From positions 2,108,001 to 2,172,000 of the forward strand of contig JAQQWL010000001.1 in NCBI GenBank assembly GCA_038363925.1: DNA of 64,000 nucleotides. Reading direction: 5' to 3'. Position 1 is the first letter of the stretch, and every line of letters starts with the position of its first letter. A program made the position numbers and the translations under genes. Positions 1 through 12,000 of the stretch are shown piece by piece. Below the pieces are notes generated by a model. The model was not told the DNA's origin and made no database searches. It saw only the letters and a program-made list of their open reading frames with translations. Source of the stretch: Apiospora phragmitis. Taxonomy: Eukaryota > Ascomycota > Sordariomycetes > Amphisphaeriales > Apiosporaceae.

Positions 1-386
1 TCTTTAGGCCAAACCAGCGTAAATGACGTCCACGACAACGACCTGACGACCTCGGCCCTAGCCAACGGCGCCTACACGGTGCGCTTCACGACCAACTACC
101 GCCGCCCCGTCCGGACGCCCCAGGTCGTCCTCATCCGCGGCCGCGTCATTAAGCGCGACGGCCGCAAGCTGCACCTGCGGGGCTCGATAGAGGATAAGAA
201 CGGTGAGTTTTTTCCCCATGCTACATTGGGACCTTCTCCTCTCCAATTGAGGACACAACAAGACAAGACGATAAAAGACAAGGCAAACGCTAATGAGGGG
301 GCTATGTATCGACAGGAGAGGTTTTGGCTGAAGCTGATGGACTTTGGTTGTGCATGGCCGAGAATGTTGGACGAAGCCAGCTTTAA
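1..386 (+). CDS. Hotdog-fold thioesterase family protein, 3' part only
   Basis: This is the C-terminal end of a gene whose start lies outside the window. The first exon is open from base 1 and encodes a segment containing TNYRRPVRTPQVVLIRGRV, typical of the beta-sheet of fungal 4HBT/PaaI-like hotdog thioesterases. A GTGAGT donor at 203 and a CAG acceptor ending at 315 remove a 113-base intron. The second exon (316-386) then reads GEVLAEADGLWL and ends at TAA 384-386; this strand is the usual last core element of the fold. These proteins hydrolyse acyl-CoA-type thioesters, but the substrate cannot be inferred here. Reading through the intron also gives an open frame, but only the spliced version matches the family pattern. 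The gene is convergent with the nonaspanin gene. Confidence 0.72.
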
Positions 387-741
387 GGGGGGTTGATACG
401 CTTTTTGAGGGATGCCATTTTCGTAGGATTACCGGGGAAGGTAGTCATCGATGTATTGGTATGGCTAGTTGCAGAGAAAACTTGCAATCCTGATATTGAC
501 ATTTGCTAATATTAGGTAATTACATCGACTTTTTACTCAGCTGTCCGTCCCCCTAGTTCATTACAACTGCGCCCTATTTACAGGTTGTTTAAGATAGATA
601 GGATCAAATAAATATTATGGCTTTTCCGGTGATAATTTTGCAAATTGTTCCCCAAAAACGCCAAGTTATCTCCCCCAACTGCTGCGCCAAAATACAACTA
701 CATCTATATCCATTACTTCGTTTGCCACATCGGTCTTAATC
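387..741. other. Intergenic, convergent 3' regions
   Basis: These 355 AT-rich bases separate two converging genes and presumably hold both 3' UTRs. I see no open frame, RNA gene or repeat in them. Confidence 0.6.
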
Positions 742-3027
742 TCAGTCCACCTTAATAGCGCTGTAGTCCAGGTTAGTACGAGTGTTATCATGCTAATATG
801 AAAATGGAACTTACTTATATATCCTCCGGACAAAGGTATAGGCCGTCAGGAAGCCAACCGTGCCCGTCAACAGCCCGTATACGCAGCATGCCATGAAGCT
901 ATAGCTGAAAAAGAGCATCGAGCTAACGAAGCCCGTAATGTGCAGTTTGACAAAGTAGTACCACACGCAGTACAGGAACACCCAGACGGCACTCCCGCCA
1001 CCGACGAAGAAAGACTGCCACCACCAGTGGTAGTTCTCGGAGCAGAGTTGGATGTAGACCGTCACCACCGTGACCTCGGCGATGGTGACGATGAGTATGA
1101 CGGAAACAACCGCGAGGAAGCCGAACACGTAATAGTAGCCGCTCTTGTCTTGCCACATGGACTGGAAGACGAAGAGGAGCTCGATGAAGATGACCGCGAA
1201 CGGGATGAGGCCGGCTAGCAAGATCGACTGGATGCTCTTGGCGTACCAAGCCTGGTGGGGAATCTGTCGAGGGATGCTGCTGGTTTTGGTCGGGTGTTCC
1301 CAAGCACCGGTTCGGACGAATCCGTACCACGCGCCGGCGTAGACCAGAGGGACCTGGATGCAGAGCCAGAGAAGAGCCAGCGCAATCAGGGTGCCGAAGG
1401 GGATCGCCGTGCTCGAGGCTTGGGCCCAGACAAACAGATTCAGAATGAAAATCAGACCGAACAGCAAGCCAGGAAATAGAACCGCCGTCACCAGTGCATT
1501 CCGTCTGAAGTCTTGGCCATCAAATGTTCTGTACACTCGGGCAGAGAAGTACCCAGAGAATGCGCTGCCGAAGATGAACAAGCCAACACCAGCACTAATA
1601 AAGCCACCCCGGAAGCTTGGGTTCAAGACACCGATAGCGCTGAGGAGCACGAGTCCCACAGCCATGAACAGCAATTGCATGCCGGATCCTACCAGGGGAG
1701 CCAGAAGATGCCCATACTCGGGTTTCCGGAAGACGTCAGCATGCAGGAGTTTCCATCCCGTGACGTCCTCAAGAGCCTCATCTTCGGATGTGATGTCGCC
1801 GTCTTTTTCGCCAACACCTTCCTGGTCCAACAAGCCAAGACCCGCAGCCTTTTCGGAAATAATCCTTGGGCTCAGACTTCCGGGCAATCTCCTGCGCTTG
1901 ACACGGAGTTTGCCGTCTTCAGCAATCCCTTCCCTATAGTTTCTGATGTCGCTTCGGATTGTCTTTGCCAGAATCATGAGGACAATGCCCGTAAGAAGAC
2001 CACAGATGATGAGCGAGTTGATAATGGCCAACCAGTGGATCTTCGAGCCCTCTTCTTGGTTGACAAAGTAAAGATCCCAGCGATGGTTCCATTCGATCGA
2101 CTCGTCTTCTCGGAAATAGACCGAGTAGGTATAGGGAATGGTCATCTTGGCATCGTCGTCAATGTTCTCGATCTGCTCTGGGTAGTAAGAGGAGTCGGGG
2201 TATTTCAGAGTCAGGTCGGTAGTCTTGTTGGGCGCCATATACAGCTCGAAGTTTTCATTAACGTTGTGTAGGTCCTTGGGACAGCCGCCCTCGCGCCTGA
2301 CACCGGGCCCGATGCTCTTCGTATAGACTTCGAAGCCGACGATGACCTTTTCGCCCCTCTCTCCGGCGCGGCCCGGCGCTCGTCGGTGGCGGACCACGAT
2401 GGTGTGGTGGTTGTTGAGGAAGTACCGGGGCCTCCCCGTGCTCGACGAGTAGTCGGTAAAGCCGAGCTTGAACCCGGAGGCGTAGTACTTGCGCGACTTG
2501 TCCACGGTCACGAAACTAGTAGCGCCTGGAAGGTTATCCACAATCCACTCTACCACGTACCCGTCTTTCACCAATTCCTGGGCCCATTTGAGGTCTTTCC
2601 CCGTGATTTCTCGGTTGCACACGAAGCTGCACTCCTGATCCTTGCCCATGGCGAGATCGAGGTCGGACGTAATGATGCGGTCGCCACGGAGGACTTCACC
2701 CAGGTTCAGCGATATACTTTGACCGCCGAGCAGACCACCCCCAGCCATCTTGCCCGTGGGGGGCAAACAAATGGGAGGTCATTGTATGCGTATTGCAACT
2801 GGGTGTTGTCGGAGTAGACTTTGTTGACGAGTAAGGGTATCTGCTCGTTGTCCTTGTAGCTGCGAATCGACCAGCCTGCATAAAGAGGTAACAGGCGTTA
2901 GCAAACACAGTCTAGTGTCGTACCCTGCATCACGTGTGACCTTACCTGGTATGTAGAACGCATGCGCCTGGCATATTACCAGCGAGGACACTAGCCATTT
3001 CAAACCCATCTTCCCAAAATATCCCAT
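742..3027 (-). CDS. TM9/EMP70-family nonaspanin (apparent frameshift)
   Basis: Transmembrane-9 superfamily protein of Golgi/endosomal membranes. Family members act in sorting of membrane proteins, adhesion and metal homeostasis. The start at 3027 has a strong ACCATGG context and gives a signal peptide (MGYFGKMGLKWLVSSLVICQ) followed by FYIPGWSIRSYKDNEQIPLL, the classic luminal start. A luminal domain of about 270 residues is followed by a membrane span, a charged cytosolic loop, then eight closely packed hydrophobic segments. Introns are 2876-2945 and 761-814. The last one restores the C-terminus RRIYNAIKVD, whose basic residue near the end resembles the family's sorting signal. Between the two halves the reading frame shifts by one base at a run of six C on the coding strand (2758-2763); seven would restore PFVCPPTGKMAGGG. 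Family assignment is secure; which paralogue is uncertain. Confidence 0.88.
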
Positions 3028-5633
3028 GGTGACCTTGGCCTTATCCCGCAACACTACCGTGTCTCCAGATGCATTCAAAATGGCAAACAAGGCGGGCGGG
3101 GGGGGGGGGGGCGTAATAGGGATGATTAGTATCCGGCCTTTGTTCCCGACTATAGAAAGAGGATGGATGTTCCACGAGCACCGGGGATAACGGGTGTTTT
3201 GGCAGCAGGCACCCGGGTCGGATGCAGATCAGTGTTGTCTTAGACGTGACTCGAAAGCGTACACAAAGTAGGTTAAGGCAGCGGTACACAGCGTCGCGGA
3301 TGGGCAATCCAAGGATTCCGAGATGGGAGCGCAAGTTTGTGAGGGACCTCCGGGAAGGGCGTGATTATTATTAGATAAACTAAAGTCGTTGAACGAGCGT
3401 AATCGGTACAGAGTACCCTGCAAAGATTGATTGGTAGCGGTTGGTAGATCAACACCGGAGGGCGATGCGACAGCCAGAGACCAAACAGCGCCCAGTTGGC
3501 TGGCAGTACACCAATAGAGGCGGGAGAACAATAGGCTGTCCGGGGAACCAGGAAAGATGGCTGGCGGTAGCCGAAGTATTGGGGTGGTGTCGCAAATTGC
3601 TGCTGATAGCAATCTACGCGTTACAAAACAGATGATGGAATCTTCCAGCGGCTGGATTGGCGTTGCTTTTGCAATGAGGAATATGGACAAATTAGCAATG
3701 GAGACACGATTGACAAGAGAGACGCGACGGGCGTCGACGAGAAGCCAAAAGAACAAGTTCAGGAGAGACAAAGAAGCCAAGTAGGCCAAGCCAAGGTTGC
3801 AGGTGTGGGAGTTGGGTGGTGGCAGCAAGTCCCTTAATCTGTGAATTATCTCCAGGTTTGGACCCCTTGGCGAACCCAGGACGAGATACTGTACTGGCCC
3901 ATACATTTTAGAGTTGATGCCTTCTCGGCCCCTAGCGCCACTGCTAACATGAAGGTGGCTCGGCTCATGAACTCTGGACTCGGGCAGTATGCAATGCACA
4001 TCCGTCCATAAATGCCACTAAACACGCATACGAGACCCACAGATTCAAGGCTCGGGCCCCTCTTTTCCCCCCTCGGAATCCCTTATGGTTAGTGTTTATT
4101 CTTCAGGGTATCTCTCACGTGTAAGCATGACGGATGTTGCCATATTCAGTTTATCGTCCGCAGACTGTCCCTTGATCGCGATGGCTGTAATATTGTGCCA
4201 GACCAAACTAATAACATCCTTTCTGGCGCAGGCATCGCAGATGGTAGCGATATCTTCGTGAAAGACTTAGGTGCGGCCGCCTTCATCTCAACCATGAACC
4301 ACTATTAATTGAAGATATCCAAGATGCTCGTTATGGTGCCATCCCTGAAATCCTATGGATAAACATCGGATGCACTTTCAAAATTGCTTGTATCCAGAGC
4401 AGTTTGCAGGGTTTCTCCCTTGGGAATTACTCCAGGACGATCTTTTTGGAAGTATTACGTGTAAGTAGGTACTATATTTAGCATCCGTTTATTACAGCAA
4501 ATAAAGCATTTGCTCGTATTACTCCGACTATTTTCCACCAAGTCCCTGCGAGACTTATCAAGGGGTTGGACGAGGCTGTCTTCAGACTTTGACGCTACGG
4601 TATGTAGCCCAAAGTAGCTGAGCGCGCAGCACGTCGACTTTCTGTCCGGGATCCGGACAAGCGAGCGCCTGTGCCCCGCCTGCCATTCTAATTTTTTTGC
4701 CTTTCCAAAATATTCTCTCCATGTCTTTGATACCACACATACGTCAAATACGTCAAGCCCATCCGAGAGCGCGTGGTCGTGAGATCAGACGATTACGTGG
4801 AGGGAATTGACGATCCAGGGGGACACAGACACACGAGGCAGTATATTCCGGGCCACATCCTGCGCAGCCAATTAATCCGTTTTATTGGCTTGCACAGCAG
4901 CAATAATGTACAACACAGCAACGTCGGAGCACATTTGGTTTGTTTCATATCCTGTCCACGTTCCACTCAGTTGTGCGTACTTTAGCTACAAGTAGTCGGG
5001 CAGGCTGGCAGGAGCTTAGTGTGGCATCCACGTCCTCCTCAGCTCAGCTCACTCAGCTCAGCCTCAAGCCTCGAGAGGGATCGTTGTAGTGCCCAACTTT
5101 CGAGGCCGACAGTAGCCTGACCTCTCTGCGTTGTCCTTGCGGTCAGTGCAGAGGCGAGGCGCGATCCCATCGAAACCTAGGAGCTGGGGAGTTGATTCGT
5201 CCTATTCGCGAATGCTACATGTCAAAACTTGAGCACCAGTAAAACCGTAACACGGGCAGCAGTACATAAGGATGCACACTTTACTTTGTATGCACACTGC
5301 GTCTCACAGCAGCTGATCTGTCTCCGAAAAGTAGAACGTCATAAATGACCCGAAAGATTATTACCCTAAGCGGGACCTCATATCACAGCGCAATATAAAT
5401 GGTCTGTAGTAGCCTGAGTATTGGGATGGTGCGATGGATATTTGTCTAAGCCGTAATCAATTGATCAGAAGGTACCTCTGGGCTGGAATCATGCTACACC
5501 ATTGATTGTATACACCTCATATGTCGCAGGATCAGCCCGCCCCCTTCCCAGGTAGAAGAGCCCCCCTGTGCCAGCCCCTGAAGAAGCCGAACACAGTAAA
5601 AGGTCGGCCGCACTGGCAAGCAAGTTGCGCAGC
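3028..5633. other. Intergenic / 5' region of the nonaspanin gene
   Basis: A 2.6 kb stretch with no gene I can support. It starts with a G14 run at 3098-3111. A 256-codon open frame on the minus strand (3229-3999) has no recognisable domain and low-complexity composition, so I treat it as upstream leader or chance. The rest is mixed-composition DNA with short AT-rich segments and a local AGCTCA repetition near 5038-5064. Confidence 0.5.
3098..3111. repeat. G14 homopolymer
   Basis: An uninterrupted run of 14 G (C on the nonaspanin coding strand), about 70 bases upstream of the nonaspanin start codon and hence probably in its 5' UTR. Its length is likely to be unreliable in any assembly. Confidence 0.9.
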
Positions 5634-6401
5634 CTATCTGGCCAACCTCCCCTCCACCTTGGCCTTCTCCTTGGCCCGCACGTCGGCCAGCTCGTCGCGC
5701 GTCGCGTTGTACGTCGCCGTGACCTGGTTGAAGGGGTTCTCGGGCGACTTCTCGAACTCCTTGCGGATGTTGGCCTTCTTCTGGTTCAGGCGCAGGCCCT
5801 GGCCCGTGCCGTCCTCCCATTTCCGCGAGCCGGCGCTCCTCGTACGCCGCGTACGCGGCCTTGGACCGCCGCTCCGGGTGCCGGTCCACCTTGTCCTGGC
5901 TGTTCCGCCACGCCCAGCGCCCTCGCGTGTGTTGTTGATGCCCGTCGCGTTCATCGACGGCAGCGCCTCGTCCAGCTGGTTCAGGTCCAGCGTGCCGCGG
6001 TTCGTCTTGTGGCCGCGGATTTCGCGTTCTTGGGCTCCTTGCGGCTCGGTAGGCTGGCTTCCTCCTCGGCGAGGGCGGCGTCTTTTTCGGCCTTCTTCCG
6101 GGCTTGCTCGGCCTTCTTCGCGGCCTCAGCCTCCCTATAGCGCAGTAAAAAAAGGTTTCGTTAGCATCATCCATGGTTTGTGGTGGTAAATTGCTGTTGC
6201 TTCTGTGTCGCAAGACGAGGTTTTTGCTTCCCGACAACTGACTTACTTCTTCGCGTTGCTCTTAGAGCCCTTGGACCACTCGGCGTCTTCAGCAGCAGTC
6301 TTCTTAGAGTCTTCGACGGCGGCCTTCGCGGCGGCTGCTTCGGCCTTCTTGGCGTTTCCGGCAGCCTTCTTGCTGTTGTCGGCTCCCTTCTTTCCTGCCA
6401 T
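5634..6401 (-). CDS. CCDC124/Lso2-family ribosome-associated protein (several frameshifts)
   Basis: Homologue of CCDC124, a coiled-coil protein that binds ribosomes; yeast Lso2 protects idle 80S ribosomes during recovery from starvation. Exon 1 (6401-6247) encodes a Lys/Ala-rich start, MAGKKGADNSKKAAGNAKKA, and a helical region ending EWSKGSKSNAKK. The intron is 6135-6246. Exon 2 continues with an Ala/Glu/Lys coiled coil, then the conserved core KTNRGTLDLNQLDEALPSMN, VDRHPERRSKAAYAAYEERR, GLRLNQKKANIRKEFEKSPE and NPFNQVTATYN, ending at TAG 5634-5636. These blocks lie in different reading frames: the frame changes near 6005-6020, twice between about 5895 and 5935, and again near 5813-5817. The conserved blocks are all present and in order, so the gene looks complete apart from small indels. 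Confidence 0.82.
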
Positions 6402-7269
6402 GTTGAGTAGTTGTTTTCAGCAGTGTTAGCGCTATCGTGCTATGGTCCGCGATACTACTCGAGTAGGTAGCTACGTGGAAATGGTTGTGGTGGCGGAGAT
6501 TCCAGAGTGAGGAGTTAATGTAGAAAAGGTCAGAAACGAGTTGAGCTACAGCAGCTTATGCGATGCGTCACTCGCCGGATGTGCCAACCTATGGCGTAAT
6601 TGGTACTTCCCAGGCATATATTGTTCAATGGCTACCTGCTAGGAGGCGAATACCTGCTTTTAAATCTCTATATAAGCCCTTGGTGATCCTTACCTATTAA
6701 CCTACATTGATTCATTGTTCTGTACAGCCCTTCAATGTTATATCCGAGCATTGTTAACCGCTTGTCGAGCTTTTGAAGCCCGTCCAAGAATTACCCCGCC
6801 ACCCAGTCGGCCTTGGAATGGAGGGGCAAATGATAAAATCAATGTGGCAGATGGATCCCTGCAGTTGGTACGAGTCCAACACACCCCTGTCAGATCAGGA
6901 TACGACGTCCCCAATATCAGCCTTGAATAGGTGCTACGGAGGTGATGAGCTATTACTGTTCATGTCTCGAAAGCGCTTGTTGCCCGACACTCATGTAGTG
7001 TTCCAACCCAGATCACCAAGTAGGCCTCAAGTCTTGAATCTGTCAGTCTTGGACTTTCGGCGGCCGTTTGTTGGCCCCACTTCCCTCACCGCACTTACAG
7101 TCAGGTTAGATGCTTCAGTTCCCGTTCATGGTTCATGCATAACCACCACGCGCCTAATGATTCAGGGGTAATCGGAACGCCAACACAAAACCAACGCCTA
7201 GAATAAATCGCAAACTACATTTGTCCGCTTGACATTATTTGTAAACCCTCAAATAAAAGATACGCCGCC
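6402..7269. other. Divergent promoter region between CCDC124-like and UEV-like genes
   Basis: These 868 bases lie between two start codons that point away from each other, so they probably serve as promoter for both. Small open frames on the plus strand (6715-7171) have no recognisable content. No repeat or RNA gene was seen. Confidence 0.5.
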
Positions 7270-8599
7270 ATGGCTTCATCCAAGTTCAACAGCCTACCGG
7301 CCTTAAGAAAACAGAACCTGCTGGTTGAGTTGTACGTCGGTCATATACATGTGAGATGGAGCGGCAGCTTTGGACTAACACCTGCGCAGCTCCGGACTAA
7401 AACAATCATGCCCCGAAGGTATCTTCGTCAGCCTGACACCCGGAGACCCCGCCCTCTGGTCCGGCGTCGTCTTCGTCCGTGACGGTAAGTTGAAAGGCAG
7501 GCGCGCACGCCCCAGTAGTGGTCTGGTCGCAAACCAAAACAAAACCCTCCAACTCGATTAATCATAATGAAATCTGATCTGATGGCTTGACTCCTGGCTC
7601 CCAGGCCCCTATGCGCCCGCGGTCATGCGCTTCCAGATCTCCTTCCCGGACGCCTACCCGCGCCTGCCGCCGCTCGTGACCTTCTCCACCGACATGTTCC
7701 ACCCCCTGATCACGCCCTTGACCACCTACATGTACAGCACCGACGTGCAGGACCACAACGCCACCGTCAGCGCCACCGACGAGGAGCGCCTGCCCCCGGG
7801 CGGCTTCAGCCTCCGCCACGGCTTCCCGGACTGGTTCGGCCGCCGGAGCCGGAGCCGCGCCGCCAGCAGCCAAGTGCAGCAGACGACACCGCCACGCCAG
7901 CCGCCCAAGTCTTCTTCGTCGTCAGGGGGGGCAGGAGGCGGCGGCACGCCCGGCTCGCGCGCGTCCGCCGTGGGCGAGTCTCCCGGCTTCGCCGACACGC
8001 GCAAGACCGACATCTCCACGTTCGAGGTGCTGCGGTACATCCGCAGCACCTTCGACGACGAGGCGGTCCTGGACGCCATCCCGCTCGAGGCGGCCGGGAA
8101 CCCGGGCGCGTGGCACTCGTGGCGCACGCATCGCCAGGACAGCGGCAAGGCCTTCCACACTAACAACACTAACAACACGACGACGAGCCCGCCGCCGCCG
8201 CAGCAGCAGCAGCAACCCGTTGGAGAAGGCGAGGGGAGGAGGTGCCGCCGCCGGTACCAGCGAAAGACGACGTGCTTGCGGCTGCGGCGACCCCGGCCAC
8301 CGGTGTGCGCAAGCCCGGGGAGTGGAACTGGGAAGGCGTGTGGGAGGCCAGGGTGAAGAAGGGCGTTGACGCGAGCGTGTCAGAAGCTGTATTGTATGGC
8401 GGGACCGGTGCCGGAGATGATGTGGTGAGTCCTTCGTCGCTGGAAGTAGTGCCACAGCGCTGGCTATTGATTTTGTTTTTCTCTTCGGAAGATACTAACC
8501 TTCGCTGGACAGATTCGGTTCTTGAGTATGGAGGAGGGGGACGTGGAGGCTGTCAAGGAAAATCTACTTCGAACGTTGGAGCACACTGCTAGTGTCTAA
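7270..8599 (+). CDS. UEV/AKTIP-like ubiquitin-conjugating enzyme variant (apparent frameshift)
   Basis: A UBC-fold protein of the type seen in AKTIP/FTS. Four exons (7270-7331, 7390-7484, 7605-8424, 8513-8599) join to give MASSKFNSLPALRKQNLLVE, then CPEGIFVSLTPGDPALWSGV, and then YAPAVMRFQISFPDAYPRLP with TFSTDMFHPLI. These are recognisable UBC core strands, including the Pro-rich turn and the HP motif. At the place where an active E2 has its catalytic Cys, the sequence reads HPLITPLTTYMY with no Cys, so it is likely an inactive variant acting as a scaffold (AKTIP acts in Hook-linked vesicle/dynein transport). A low-complexity Ser/Pro/Gln insert follows, then a conserved tail, GEWNWEGVWEARVKKGVD, and IRFLSMEEGDVEAVKENLLR. 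The frame shifts by one base within about 8231-8241, a GAGGGGAGGAGG run. Confidence 0.8.
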
Positions 8600-9010
8600 A
8601 CAACTTGCTTTTTATACATACAAGCTAACGGATCTACTCTTACGTATGTACGAAGATGACAAGAGTTAGCACAGTGGTGTCGGGGCCCGTTCCACTACTA
8701 GAGCTATGCATTCAATCTACGTTTGATCCCAGCCAAAGATCATGAAGCCGAAGGGATCCAGGCGGTACTACGAATAACTTTCACTCATTTGTTACATGCC
8801 ATCTATGGCCCAAGTAGAGCAAGTTTCACACAAAATTGTTTCCACATGATTTGGAGCAGTCACTTCCGGGATAACTGGCAGGCGATAGGTTATCCCTCTG
8901 CTCCCCAATTACCCGCACGAAGCCCAGAGGGGAAAGGGCACGTTTATAATGGATGCATTTTGCGTTCTTCCGATCCTGCAGTTCTATGGGTATATACTTC
9001 TATGCATGTT
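8600..9010. other. Intergenic, convergent 3' regions
   Basis: These 411 bases lie between two converging genes and presumably contain their 3' UTRs. No feature seen. Confidence 0.5.
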
Positions 9011-12000
9011 TTACAGGTTGATGAGGTCGAGCTCACTGAAATCCGGCGGTGCCCGGCCGTAAACCACCCGGACGCTACTATCCAACGCCGTTCCCTCATT
9101 AGAGATCCAAATATGGTCACTGAACTCCCGCGTGCGCTTGATCTCGTCCTCGCTCACGCCAATGTCGTCGTGGGGAATCCAGACAGTGGGGGCGCCGCCC
9201 GCAAGGCCGAATGCGTGAACGCGCGGCGGACCAGCACATCTCTCCTCCGGCGTAAGGTCCTCGATTTCGTCGTGAAAGCCGCCGTACAACGCTTCACCTA
9301 TCGCGCGTTGCGCCTCGAGATCCTTCTTCCGCCGTTGTTCACGGTAATTCACCGCGCTCTGCACGCCCCTTTCTGCGCGGCCATAGGTCTGGTTCTTAAG
9401 AACCTTGCCTCCGCGGACAGCCAAGGAGCCTGCATGTTGAAGTCCCCTGACTGGGGCAAAGCTCTTCAGCTTATTGCTTCGGGACTCTTTTCACCATCAC
9501 CAGTGCCGTCAGTGGTGCCTACCGAATCATTACCGCGATGGTGTTGAGTATCACGACCCTCCTTATCGTACATCTGATCCTCTCCATCCTCATCGAGAAG
9601 ACCAAGGCGCTGGTCTTGGGCTCTTTGGAAGGCCTCGTCTCGCAACACGGCTTCGTCCTCGAAGGTAATGGGGAGATATCTGTACATCGGCCCGAAAGAC
9701 GAGTTCAGCAGCAGCTGGTAAAGCGCAGTTAAGAAAGTGCAAACGATCATAATGATAGCTTGCGGTAGGCAGGCCACATTACCCTCCGCGTCTCGCACAA
9801 GGAAGAACAGGCCGATGAGGCATATTTCCATCACGTACAAGCCAGTGAAGGTCTGGTTGATCGCTCTAGGATACAAGATACCTCCGGTATCGAGAGCAAG
9901 GCGGTTAACATAGATCATACTGTACCTGTTGGCAATCCACAGGAGGGCGAAGGTAATGATGGCGAAGATCGAGATCACAGGGGCAATGACGCAGTAGACA
10001 AGGCCGATACAGGCAAAGTTGGTGTACACAGGGAAATACGAGCCCCACCGGACCTTCGGGAGAGTCGTATTGGTTTCCCACTTGCTGCGTGCCGTGCTGC
10101 TGAAAATCTTCGCAATGACGTACCAGTTGATCAAGGCACCGATCTGTAGCAATGTACCCGAACTTGTCGACAACGCCTGCAGAATCATGTAGGAGAAGAA
10201 GTAATTGGAGACTCCAGGCAGGTTCTGGGCAAGGACGTCCGCAACGCTGGCAGGGTTGTTGGCCAGATCAGTAAGCGTCTTGAAAGCACCCGAACTGAGG
10301 GATACAACGAGAAAGACTTGGACGAATAAAAAGGCGAAATAGTACGTCTGGATCGTTTCCGTCTTCTGCGACCCAGTCTTGGCTCCTTGGAAATGGGCAA
10401 GGAGATCCATTATAATGGGAACCAGGAACAGTAGCAGGGCAAGCAACAATGCGGGCAACACACCAGCAAGTGCCTTGACAGCTTTGAACACTATGTCGTT
10501 GGTCTCGAGGAACCTCAGCCAGGGGAAGTCGTCAATGAGTTCCGTGATTGGGAGACCGACGAAGTGAAACCAACGGGAATGGCCCATAGAATAATCATAC
10601 CGACGACCAACAGAAAGACGATGCCGGTCCGCAGCCATCCAGCCCACCAACTTATCGCCATATTCTCCCATAGAACATCATTGGGTGAGATTTCGACCAC
10701 CCTGGGAGCCATTTGTCGCGGGATGTGATGGATAACGCTCTGGCAAGCCATATGCGCTGCAACTTGGTGGTTGAACTGAATGAAGGCAGATCTCATCAAA
10801 GGGAATTGCTCGGGATGCTGTTGATCCATCTCGATCTCCAAGTTGAGCCGAGCAAGTTCGCCTCGGCACCAGTATATCGTATCGACTTTCTTATTGATCA
10901 GCGGGAAAGCGGGAAGGAAATCGGGTGTCCACTCGAATCTAGGCAGTCGATGAGTAGGGCGGTCCTTCCTTTTCACCCACCTCTCCCATTCTGCCACCTG
11001 CCCTGGCCTTTCCTCCTCATAGTCCTCGTTGTAGGCTACCGGATACTCGAAGGGCTCTTGGTCGTCCCCGCCAAGGAATGGGATGAAACTTTTCACTTTC
11101 TCCCACGTTAACTTCTCCTTCTGTTTTGCGGGTTGTCGCTCGTAGCCTTGAGGTATGGGCGAAGCAAACCCTCCCGCTGGGGGCTTCCAGAACTCATACC
11201 ACCTAGCCCGTTCATTGTCGTACATGTCATCCATGTTGTCAAGCTTGCGGACAGTGTTCTGCAGGGGCCTCAGTTCGATGCTCTCCTTATAAGCTGCATT
11301 CTGAGACGCAATAGATCCGTTGTGCGAGTGACTGATACGGCCAACAGGGGATTTTGGTGAAACCGAGTCCCTGGTAGACGGCCTTAAGTGATCCCCCTCG
11401 CTAGGCACATGGATATGATGGTGAGCGGCGGATGCTCGTGTAGCGGGTCTGGACCTATTGGATTCGGACGGTGCTATCGCCACGAAACCATTAGTCGTCT
11501 CGATCTGGTGGTCGAGTTGATCGACAGCGTTCTTAGCGCCTTTGCCCACGGCACCAACACCTTTGCCCAGTCCTTGAGTGATCTTCGAGAAGCCGGTGCC
11601 GATAACATCCAGTGGGTTGCCTCCCGCTGTTGGCCTGTGTTGGCCTCCTTCCTGGCCTTCCTCGAGTTGCTGGGTTTCGACCAGGCCATCCTCAACGCTG
11701 TGTGGCACTTCATGGATATCCCCACTGCTATCGCCACCGCCACTTTCTGCTTGTAACTTGGCAGCGGCGTCTTCTTCTTTCTGGCGAGTCGCTTTCTGTT
11801 CCTTCGTTGGGGCCTTGGACTTGTTTTGTTTCCGCGCTTTCTTCTCTTCAGCCTCCCTCTTCTTCAGCTGACTTTTCTTGGCCATGCGAATAAGATCCGT
11901 TTGCGCCTCTTCTAGCTGCTTGTGGATTTTGTCGCGTTTTTTTATCTTCTCTAGCAGAGCGGTGAAGTCGCGCGTGAGCCAAATATTTCTGATCCCGCCG

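Noticed and set aside
203..396. Unspliced reading of the thioesterase fragment to 396
   Set aside because: Splicing 203-315 gives a conserved C-terminal strand (GEVLAEADGLWL); the read-through frame does not match the family.
5506..6189. Open frames of up to 227 codons on the plus strand
   Set aside because: Shadows of the GC-rich CCDC124-like gene on the other strand, which carries conserved family blocks.
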